Source: Oscillospiraceae bacterium Zagget12 (GTDB lineage: Bacteria; Bacillota; Clostridia; UBA1381). Taken from it: DNA of 64,000 nucleotides. A program made the translations under genes and the position numbers. Location of the stretch: positions 1 through 64,000 of the forward strand of contig MSHM01000027.1 in the NCBI GenBank assembly GCA_001941225.1, in the 5' to 3' direction. The notes below the pieces were generated by a model. The model saw nothing but the letters and a program-made list of their open reading frames with translations, had not been told where the DNA came from and made no database searches. Shown here piece after piece: positions 51,103 to 58,915 of the stretch (positions are counted from its first letter, which is position 1; every line of letters starts with the position of its first letter).

Positions 51103-52302
51103 CTATCTCGTTCCCGCGGAAATTCCGGCAAGGCAGCCCGACGACCATGCCCACTGCAAATTGTAGCCTCCGCAGTCGCCGTCTATATCCAAAATTTCAC
51201 CTGCGGCATACAAATTTTTTACAAGCCTTGATTCCATCGTGGACGGATTAAACTCGTCCGTTGACACTCCGCCCTTTGTAACCTGCGCGTTGTTCCAGGA
51301 CATCGTTCCGGTTATATTAAAATCCCATTTTTTGATTATCCCGCAAACACGCGATATTTCCTTTTCGCTTAGTGTTACGGCGTATCTTGACAGCGGCTCT
51401 ATGCCGGCGAACTTTAAAAGAGCCTGTCCCACCCTTTTGTTGAACATTCCGACAAAGAAATTCTCGAGCGCGATTTTGGGATTTCTATATATCCTTGAGG
51501 TAAGCATTTCAAAAAGCCTATCCTTAGAATATTCTCTCATTATATCAAGGGATATTGTCTTTTGTTCATTCAGCCTTGACGATAAGGAAAAGACCGCCGG
51601 ACCCGACAAGCCGTACTCGGTAAACAGCACCTCGCCGTATTCGCTGTATTTCCCAAGCGTCACATCGGCATTGAGCTTAATTCCCTTAAGCTTTCTCACA
51701 ACATCGGTTTCCGTCTTTATCTGCACAAGCGACGGTGAAAGCTTTGTCACGGTATGTCCTAAGCTTTTGAGAATATCATATCCGCCGCCCTTCGAGCCGA
51801 GGTTAGGCGCCGCCTTTCCGCCCGTCGCTATGATAACCCTATCCGCGCTTTCCTTTCTTCCGTCGTAGGAAACAATATCAAATTTGCCGTTATTTTTTAT
51901 TACCTTAGACGCCTCAAAGGAATTTACGACTCTTATTCCCAAATCGTTCATTTTAAATCTCAGCACGTCCAACACGTCGGACGCGCGGTCGGAATACGGA
52001 TATACCTTTCCGTCCTCCTCGACCTTTACAACGATGCCGAGGTCGGAAAAAAATTCAATCGTTTTATCCGTCCAGAATTTATTCTTTGCTCCGAGTATGA
52101 ATTTCGGATTTTTTCCGTGATAGTTTCCCGTGTCGGCGTTTATATTGGTCATATTACAGCGTCCGTTTCCTGTGGCAAGTATTTTTCTTCCCACTCTTTC
52201 GCCGCTTTCATAAACGGTAACGTCGGCGCCGCTCTGCGCGGCGAAAATCGCCGCCACAAGTCCCGACGCTCCGCCGCCGATTACCGCAACGCTATTTTTC
52301 AT
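51103..52302 (-). CDS. NAD(P)/FAD-dependent oxidoreductase, HI0933/BaiN-like
   Basis: A protein of 399 residues. The N-terminal FAD-binding loop is SVAVIGGGASGLVAAIFAAQ, followed by GRKILATGNGRCNMTN, the HI0933 signature; the second glycine motif VIIATGGKAAPNLGSKGGGY and the C-terminal LYAAGEILDIDGDCGGYNLQ hold the flavin. Members include BaiN-like enzymes of bile-acid 7-dehydroxylation, but most have no known substrate. The start codon overlaps the end of the AI-2E gene; the ATG at 52302 and a GTG at 52311 are both possible. Confidence 0.88.
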   Translation of the reverse strand: MKNSVAVIGGGASGLVAAIFAAQSGADVTVYESGERVGRKILATGNGRCNMTNINADTGNYHGKNPKFILGAKNKFWTDKTIEFFSDLGIVVKVEEDGKVYPYSDRASDVLDVLRFKMNDLGIRVVNSFEASKVIKNNGKFDIVSYDGRKESADRVIIATGGKAAPNLGSKGGGYDILKSLGHTVTKLSPSLVQIKTETDVVRKLKGIKLNADVTLGKYSEYGEVLFTEYGLSGPAVFSLSSRLNEQKTISLDIMREYSKDRLFEMLTSRIYRNPKIALENFFVGMFNKRVGQALLKFAGIEPLSRYAVTLSEKEISRVCGIIKKWDFNITGTMSWNNAQVTKGGVSTDEFNPSTMESRLVKNLYAAGEILDIDGDCGGYNLQWAWSSGCLAGISAGTR

Positions 52303-53440
52303 TACTCTCACTGTCCTCCGGCATTCTGTTTTTTACTTCTCTCGCGTCGATAAAATCCGACGCTATCGCTCTTATAATCGCTACCACCGGAACTGAGAAC
52401 AACATTCCCAAAAATCCGAACAGCGTGCCTCCGACCGATACCGCGAATATTATCCAAAGCGGTCTTATTTCAAGGGAATCACCCATAATTTTAGGTCCGA
52501 GCAGGTTACCGTCTATCTGCTGAAGAATAATCAATACAACTCCGACCCATACGCCTTTCCACATACCGCCCGTAATGCAGGTAACTATAATCGCTATAAT
52601 GCAGGATATAATCGAGCCGAAATACGGTATCATATCCATCGCGCCTATGAAAATGCCGAGTATCAAAGCGTATTTAACATTGAATATCATCAAAACCACA
52701 CTGCACGCAATCGCCATTATAATGCTGCAGGTGAGTCTGCTGTATATATAATTTGTGAATATATCGTTTATGCGCTTTGCGTGAGCGGTAATGCCCTCCG
52801 CGCGCTCCTTTTTGAAAAATATTCCCATAACGCGCACTATGCCGCGCTGAAGGCGCTCCTTGTCTATCAGCATATAAATAGACGCGATTACCGCGACAAA
52901 TATTTCAAACAGACCGGTCGTCACATTGAAAACACCCTGAGCGTATTTGGCAAACTGCGTCATATCGACCGATGTGAACAGCTTATTGACCGCGTCATAT
53001 AAATTAAAGCCGTTTTCCGCAAAGTTGATATTTTTAACGATTTCAAAGCTGTATATATAATCCCGCAAAGACGCCACGTATTCGGGAAGATTGTTATACA
53101 AATCAATCACGTTTTTATACAGCGCCGGAATCAACATTCTCAAAATCAAAATAACCACTACAACCGCGGCAATATATATCACGAATATACTTATCCCGAG
53201 CGAATGTTTTTTTATAAACGCTTTTTTCGATTTATTGAGCCATAATCGCAGGCGTTTTGCCGGCATATTAAGCACATATGCGATTATAAACGCTATAATA
53301 AACGGTTTCAGCGCGCCTATAACGGTTCCGATGTATTGGGTTATATTGCTTAAATTATCAAATGTCTTATATACCGCAATAACGGCGATGCAAAATACAA
53401 ACGCCGCTATCCAGCCGTAATATTTTTCAAATCTTTTCAT
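52292..53440 (-). CDS. AI-2E family transporter
   Basis: A 382-residue membrane protein with about eight spans and the family pattern: a C-terminal half with LILGIFIGAMDMIPYFGSII and GNLLGPKIMGDSLEIRPLWI then IIFAVSVGGTLFGFLGMLFS. The family (YdgG/TqsA, PerM, YtvI) includes proteins linked to autoinducer-2 export, Na+/H+ antiport and sporulation; the specific role is unknown. AGAGG precedes the ATG. It overlaps the flavoprotein gene, so the two are co-transcribed. Confidence 0.88.
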   Translation of the reverse strand: MKRFEKYYGWIAAFVFCIAVIAVYKTFDNLSNITQYIGTVIGALKPFIIAFIIAYVLNMPAKRLRLWLNKSKKAFIKKHSLGISIFVIYIAAVVVVILILRMLIPALYKNVIDLYNNLPEYVASLRDYIYSFEIVKNINFAENGFNLYDAVNKLFTSVDMTQFAKYAQGVFNVTTGLFEIFVAVIASIYMLIDKERLQRGIVRVMGIFFKKERAEGITAHAKRINDIFTNYIYSRLTCSIIMAIACSVVLMIFNVKYALILGIFIGAMDMIPYFGSIISCIIAIIVTCITGGMWKGVWVGVVLIILQQIDGNLLGPKIMGDSLEIRPLWIIFAVSVGGTLFGFLGMLFSVPVVAIIRAIASDFIDAREVKNRMPEDSESNEK

Positions 53441-53472
53441 TAACTAACCTCTGATTTTATTCTGCTTAGCAA

Positions 53473-53504
53473 TAAAAGGACGGAAGTAGACTTTCCGCCC
53501 TTTT
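53473..53504 (-). terminator. intrinsic terminator of the SLH protein gene
   Basis: On the minus strand AAAAGGGCGGAAAG and CTTCCGTCCTTTT pair around TCTA with one G:U-type mismatch; T residues follow. Confidence 0.75.
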
Positions 53505-53519
53505 ACATATGCAATATGC

Positions 53520-55361
53520 TTAATCCGAAACAATGACTATCAGCTTTGCCACAAACACACCGTTCGATACCGTTCCTCTGATGTCAACGGTCTGTCCGAC
53601 GCTGATATTGCTCATCTTCTTTGTGGTTCCCTCAGCCGTGATGAACTTTGTTGTGTCGTCCTTCGCGTAAACCTGAGTGGTGCTTGACGAGTCGTCCGGT
53701 TTAACGGTGATTACTCCGTATGAGGAATTAAACGCCGTTACAACGCCGGTTATATGTCCCGATGATTCCTGAGTTGTGGTAGCGACTATCTTTGTGATTG
53801 CGTCGCTCTCAAGCGTGAGCTTAACCGCGTCGCCGACTCTGAAGTCGTAAAGCGAGCCTTCCTCGTCGTTTATAAGTATTTCAACGTCCGACGGAATCTG
53901 ATATGTTTCCTCCTCGCCGTCCACGTTTACAACCATTGTGGACTGCGTTGAAATTGTAAGCGATTTTATTGTGCCCTCAACCGTCTTTTTGGTGGAGGTA
54001 GCAACTATGCCCGTTATAACGCCGTATTCAAGAGTGAGCGTAACCTTATCGCCGACATATATGCTGTCAAGTCCGACGGTAACGCTGTTCTTCTTTACGC
54101 TTACGTCGCTGCTTACGGTATAGGTCTTTCCGTTATATTCATCATTGCCGTGAGTTATTGTTATCGTGATGTCGTCCGAGGAAATATCCATACTTTCCAC
54201 AACGGCGCTTGAAATTGTCGTCGTCTTTGTTCCGCCGATGATGTTCGCGATTTTTCCGTTTACAAGCTCAAGCGTAATCGCGTCGCCTTTGGTAAAGCTC
54301 CTGACAGTTGCCGGAGAACCGTCGTATGTTACCGTTAAGTCCTCGCTGCACTCATATCCGACTGTTTCACCGTCGTCGGTTGTAATTCTTACGGTGGTTT
54401 TACCCGATGTGGTAGCATAATTTTGATACTTACCGCTTATTGTTTGGTCGGGTTCGCTTGAAAGTGTGTCAACCGAAACAAGCGCGTCGCCCGAGAATGT
54501 AATTATCGCATCAACGCTTGTGTCTAAATTGACAGGCTGAACCTCGTCGCCCATATTCTTCATAACGGTGCTGTCGGTATAGGCATATGTTTCCTCTTCC
54601 CCGTCATTGGTGACCGTGAGAGTTTTTTCAGATGTATCTATATCGGTAAGCTTTACTTTGAAGAACGTATAATCGGTTTTGTCAACCGTGCGCGAAAGCA
54701 TAACCGCCATTTGACTTCTCTTTACCTCGGTATTCGGTGAGAAAGTACCGTCACCCATACCCTCCATTATGCCCGCGTCGGTTGCGTAAGCGACATACTG
54801 AATGGCATTTGACGGAACATCTCTCGCGTCGGTGTAATCAAGCACAACGCCAAGCTCGTCAAGAGCCTCGTCCTCGCCGCCCATTGCCTTTGTTATTATA
54901 ATAGCCGCCTCGTATCTCTTCATAGCGGTGTCTTTTTCCGTATCCTTGAGATATGTATCCAGGTCTGTTTTCTTGAGCGCGCCCTTATACATCAAATACG
55001 CAATCTCATCTTCGCCCCAGCTTAAGCCGTAATCGCCGATTACGTCGTCATACATATCGTGAGCGATTTCAAGCAGCGGCTCGTTTACCTCGTCGTTTGA
55101 GCCCATAGCCCTCGCGAACAGCGAAAGAGCCTCAAGGCGCGTAACCTCATTATCCGGTCTGAAAGTGCCGTCCTCATATCCGGAAATAAGTCCCTTTTCC
55201 GCCATAGCGTTAATATATGACCTCGCCCACTCAAAATCCTCTGTATTTATATCGCTGAACCTTGACGCTGTATCGGTGCTGTCATCCGGCTCCGCGAATA
55301 CCGGAACCGTCATTGACAAAGCAAGCGCCAACGCCAAAGCTGTCTGTACAATTTTTTTCAT
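53520..55361 (-). CDS. S-layer homology domain surface protein
   Basis: A 613-residue secreted protein. A signal peptide (residues 1-24, MKKIVQTALALALALSMTVP ending at FAEP) is followed by three SLH motifs (about 35-220) with DFEWARSYINAMAEKGLISG and TFRPDNEVTRLEALSLFAR, which bind pyruvylated wall polymers. The rest (about 235-613) consists of beta-rich repeats of about 70 residues, each with a GDxVTLxLxxGxIxxI pattern, for example YVGDKVTLTLEYGVITGIVA and RVGDAVKLTLESDAITKIVA. No enzymatic domain was seen; a structural or adhesive surface role is likely. AGGAG precedes the ATG. Confidence 0.92.
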   Translation of the reverse strand: MKKIVQTALALALALSMTVPVFAEPDDSTDTASRFSDINTEDFEWARSYINAMAEKGLISGYEDGTFRPDNEVTRLEALSLFARAMGSNDEVNEPLLEIAHDMYDDVIGDYGLSWGEDEIAYLMYKGALKKTDLDTYLKDTEKDTAMKRYEAAIIITKAMGGEDEALDELGVVLDYTDARDVPSNAIQYVAYATDAGIMEGMGDGTFSPNTEVKRSQMAVMLSRTVDKTDYTFFKVKLTDIDTSEKTLTVTNDGEEETYAYTDSTVMKNMGDEVQPVNLDTSVDAIITFSGDALVSVDTLSSEPDQTISGKYQNYATTSGKTTVRITTDDGETVGYECSEDLTVTYDGSPATVRSFTKGDAITLELVNGKIANIIGGTKTTTISSAVVESMDISSDDITITITHGNDEYNGKTYTVSSDVSVKKNSVTVGLDSIYVGDKVTLTLEYGVITGIVATSTKKTVEGTIKSLTISTQSTMVVNVDGEEETYQIPSDVEILINDEEGSLYDFRVGDAVKLTLESDAITKIVATTTQESSGHITGVVTAFNSSYGVITVKPDDSSSTTQVYAKDDTTKFITAEGTTKKMSNISVGQTVDIRGTVSNGVFVAKLIVIVSD

Positions 55362-55398
55362 TGCTCTACTCCTTTTCTACACATAGTTTATTACTATA

Positions 55399-55427
55399 AT
55401 TTTAACATAAAGATATTACGTCTGCAA
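55399..55427 (-). promoter_or_regulatory. promoter of the SLH protein gene
   Basis: On the minus strand TTGCAG (55422-55427) and TAAAAT (55399-55404) with a 17-base spacer. Confidence 0.6.
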
Positions 55428-55647
55428 TACATTTTCATTAAATTTTATTAAAATTAATATATTGTTCATTTTTAGGTTTACATAATATCGGATTTTAACC
55501 AAAAACCCGAATATTCTTATTCTTTGGTTATTGTAGATAAAAAATTAAGCAAATTTTTCATATTTGAGCGCAACTTTTGCTAATGCTTTTTTTAGGAAAA
55601 TAGTGTATAATATAGTTACAAATTTGAATTTGAAAGGAAGAATCGTC
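55428..55647. other. intergenic region between the SLH and DUF5107 genes
   Basis: About 220 very A/T-rich bases. It holds an imperfect AACCAAA...TTTGGTT inverted repeat (about 55498-55530) and, nearer to the plus-strand gene, a perfect TATAAT (55606-55611) without a good -35 box at 17 bases. No gene is supported. Confidence 0.4.
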
Positions 55648-58600
55648 ATGGATAAGGTAAAAATATGGTCGGAGGACGTTACTATACCCACTTATGAAAT
55701 CGGAGAATACAGTAAAATCCCTATGTTTCTTGAAAAAAGAGTTTATCAGGGCAGCTCCGGACGCGTCTATCCGCACCCCGTATGCGAAAGCGTGTCGAAC
55801 GAAAAGACCGACAGAACCTATACCGCGGTATATCTCGAAAACGAGTATCTGCTCGTTATGGTTCTGCCCGAAATAGGCGGCAAAATACAGCGTATACTCG
55901 ATAAAACCAACAACTATGACGCTGTTTACTATAATGAGGTAATAAAACCGGCTCTTGTGGGTCTGGCGGGTCCGTGGGTCAGCGGCGGAATCGAGTTTAA
56001 CTGGCCTCAGCATCACAGACCGTCCACATTTGACAGCGTTGATTACACCATACGCCAAAACGCCGACGGCTCGGCTACGATACTCGTGAGCGAAATAGAA
56101 AGAATGCACCGCACAAAGGGTATGGCTATGTATACCCTTTACCCGGGCAAGGCTTATCTTGAAATAAAAGGACAGATTTACAACCAAACCGACAGACCTC
56201 AAACATTTTTGTGGTGGGCAAATCCGGCTGTGGCGGTGAACGATTACACAAAATCGATATTCCCGCCGGACGTCCATGCCGTGATGGATCACGGCAAGCG
56301 CGATGTGTCGCGTTTTCCCATCTCCACAAGCACGTATTACAAAATGGACTACAGCGAGGGTGTGGATATTTCGCGCTATAAAAATATTCCCGTGCCCACC
56401 TCGTATATGGCTTATCACTCCGACTATGACTTTATCGGCAATTACGACTATGATAAGGACTCCGGACTTTTACATATAGCCGACCACCACATATCGCCGG
56501 GCAAAAAGCAGTGGACATGGGGCTGCGGCGACTTCGGAAAGGCGTGGGACAGAAATCTTACCGACGAAAACGGTCCGTATATAGAGCTTATGACCGGTAT
56601 GTTCACCGATAATCAGCCGGATTTCACGTTCATCGCGCCGTATGAGGAAAAGACCTTTAAGCAGTATTTTCTGCCCTACAAGAGCGTAGGCGCCGTTAAA
56701 AACGCCACTCTTGACGCGGTTATAAATCTTGAGGTCGAGGACGGCAACGCGTTTGTCAGCGTGTATTCACCCGAAGAAAAGGAGGTAACCGTCACGCTTT
56801 CCGGAGCAATAGAAAAATACATATCGGAAAAGATTACAATTTCTCCGTCCGAGCCTTACACAACCGCGGTGATTCTGAAGGACGACGAGGAAACGGATCT
56901 TACGCTTTCGGTAAAGGACGAGGACGGAAATATATTATGCTCTTACACTCCCGCGCCAAAGCGTTTCGAGCCGACTCCGCCTCCGGCTCAAAAATGCGAA
57001 AAGCCGAGCGACATCGCATCTCTTGAGGAGCTGTATCTTACGGCTCTGCATCTCGAGCAATACCGCCACGCGACATACAAGCCCGAGGATTATTACCTTG
57101 AGGGCTTAAGGCGCGACAGCACCGATATAAGGCTCAACAATGCCTACGGAAGATACCTGTATAACAACGGCGAATTTGAAAAGGCGGAGGAGCATTTTAG
57201 AGCGGCGATAAAAAAATCAACATGGAAAAATCCGAACCCCTACGACTGCGAGCCGTATTACAATCTCGGTCTGACGCTGCGCAAGCAGGGCAGATTTGAC
57301 GAGGCGTTCGACGCGTTTTACAAGTCAATATGGTCGGGAAATATGCAGGATAAGGGATTTTATCAGCTGTCGTGCATATCGGCGCTGAGAGGCGATTTCA
57401 AAACCGCTCTTGAATTTATTGAGCAGTCGCTTTTAAAGGGCGCGCACAATCTCAAAGCGCGTAATCTTAAAACAACTCTGCTGCGTCTTTCGGGCAGGCT
57501 GCCGGACGCGCAGGCATACGCGCTCGAAACCATGGAAATAGATCCGCTTAACTACGGCTGCCGCTACGAGCTTTATCGGGTAACCGATGATTTCGCGATT
57601 TTAAACGAGCTTACCGTTATTATGAGAAACAATGTGGACAGCTATATCGAGCTTTCGCTTGACTACAACGAATTCGGACTTTATGACGAGGCGGCAAAGG
57701 TACTGGCGCTTATCTCGCAGGCTAACCGTCCGATGCTCCATTATTATATGGCGTATTACTCAAAGAGCGATGTGGAGCTTGAAATTGCCTCAAAATGCAA
57801 TTATGATTATTGTTTCCCTGTGCGTCTTAACGATATTCTTGTGCTTAACTATGCCGTCGAGAATAACGATAAAGACCCCATGGCGCCTTATCTCTTGGGC
57901 AATCTGCTTTACGACAAGGGACAATGGGAAAAGGCGTTTGAGTGCTGGACGCTGTCAAATAAGATTGACTCGTCAAATCCGATAGTACACCGAAATCTGT
58001 CGCTTGTATACTTCAACAAGCTCTCCGACACCGAAAGCTCGGTCGCGGAAATGGAAAGAGCCTTTAGGCTCTCTCCCGACAACGCGCGTATATTATATGA
58101 GCTTGATCAGCTTTACAAGCAGACAAATTATCCGGTGAAAAAGAGGCTTAAGCTTATGTCGGACAATATGGAGCTTGTTTCGGCGCGTGATGATTTGTAT
58201 ACGGAATATGTAACGCTTTTAAACTGCGAGGGATATTTTGACAAGGCGTACAAGACGATAAGCGTCCGCACATTCCACCCGTGGGAGGGCGGCGAGGGCA
58301 AAATCACCGCTCAATACAAAAAATCACTTATGGGTCTTGCCTACGAGTGCATCGAAAACGGCGATTATGAAACCTCCGAGGACTATTTGCAGCGCGCGCT
58401 TGTATATCCCGAAAATCTCGGCGAGGGCAAGCTCTACGGCACGCTTGACAACGACGTGTATTACCTGCTCGGATTGGCTTATGAAAAAATCGACCGCATA
58501 AAGGCTAACGAATATTACGCGCTCGCTATGCGCGGCAGCGGCGATTTGACCTCAGCCGTGTACTACAATGACCAACCGCCGGAAATGCTCTTCTACAGGG

Positions 58601-58911
58601 CATTGGCGGAAAAAGCCGTTGGTAATGCCAAAGCCGCAAAGGGCAAATTTAACCGTCTTGTTTATCACGGTCTTGAGCATATGAACGACCATATAGAAAT
58701 TGATTATTTCGCCGTTTCACTGCCCGATTTTCTTATTTTCGATACCGACCTCGACAAGAAGAACCGTGTAACCTGCTCATTCCTTACGGCGCTCGGATAT
58801 ATAGGTCTTGGGGACACCGAATCCGCCGCGGAATATATCGAATCGGGACTTGCGGACGACGCGTCGCATCAGGGACTTATAGAATTATCAAAATTCATTG
58901 AAAGGAATTAA
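55648..58911 (+). CDS. DUF5107 and tetratricopeptide-repeat protein
   Basis: A 1087-residue soluble protein without signal peptide. Residues about 15-340 match DUF5107, a galactose-mutarotase-like beta fold: YTAVYLENEYLLVMVLPEIG, then SGGIEFNWPQHHRPSTFDSV and WANPAVAVND, with conserved His and aromatic residues. Residues about 440-1087 are TPR repeats (e.g. NAYGRYLYNNGEFEKAEEHF; YYNLGLTLRKQGRFDEAFDA). DUF5107 proteins accompany glycoside hydrolases and are thought to bind or rearrange carbohydrate. AAAGGA lies 9 bases before the ATG at 55648; the earlier in-frame ATG overlaps the probable promoter. A GH2 gene follows. Confidence 0.88.
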   Translation: MDKVKIWSEDVTIPTYEIGEYSKIPMFLEKRVYQGSSGRVYPHPVCESVSNEKTDRTYTAVYLENEYLLVMVLPEIGGKIQRILDKTNNYDAVYYNEVIKPALVGLAGPWVSGGIEFNWPQHHRPSTFDSVDYTIRQNADGSATILVSEIERMHRTKGMAMYTLYPGKAYLEIKGQIYNQTDRPQTFLWWANPAVAVNDYTKSIFPPDVHAVMDHGKRDVSRFPISTSTYYKMDYSEGVDISRYKNIPVPTSYMAYHSDYDFIGNYDYDKDSGLLHIADHHISPGKKQWTWGCGDFGKAWDRNLTDENGPYIELMTGMFTDNQPDFTFIAPYEEKTFKQYFLPYKSVGAVKNATLDAVINLEVEDGNAFVSVYSPEEKEVTVTLSGAIEKYISEKITISPSEPYTTAVILKDDEETDLTLSVKDEDGNILCSYTPAPKRFEPTPPPAQKCEKPSDIASLEELYLTALHLEQYRHATYKPEDYYLEGLRRDSTDIRLNNAYGRYLYNNGEFEKAEEHFRAAIKKSTWKNPNPYDCEPYYNLGLTLRKQGRFDEAFDAFYKSIWSGNMQDKGFYQLSCISALRGDFKTALEFIEQSLLKGAHNLKARNLKTTLLRLSGRLPDAQAYALETMEIDPLNYGCRYELYRVTDDFAILNELTVIMRNNVDSYIELSLDYNEFGLYDEAAKVLALISQANRPMLHYYMAYYSKSDVELEIASKCNYDYCFPVRLNDILVLNYAVENNDKDPMAPYLLGNLLYDKGQWEKAFECWTLSNKIDSSNPIVHRNLSLVYFNKLSDTESSVAEMERAFRLSPDNARILYELDQLYKQTNYPVKKRLKLMSDNMELVSARDDLYTEYVTLLNCEGYFDKAYKTISVRTFHPWEGGEGKITAQYKKSLMGLAYECIENGDYETSEDYLQRALVYPENLGEGKLYGTLDNDVYYLLGLAYEKIDRIKANEYYALAMRGSGDLTSAVYYNDQPPEMLFYRALAEKAVGNAKAAKGKFNRLVYHGLEHMNDHIEIDYFAVSLPDFLIFDTDLDKKNRVTCSFLTALGYIGLGDTESAAEYIESGLADDASHQGLIELSKFIERN

Positions 58912-58915
58912 GCGA

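Noticed and set aside
55558-56418. 286-residue open frame antisense to the DUF5107 gene
   Set aside because: It lies wholly opposite a strong coding gene with ribosome site and family motifs, has biased composition typical of antisense frames, and no ribosome site.
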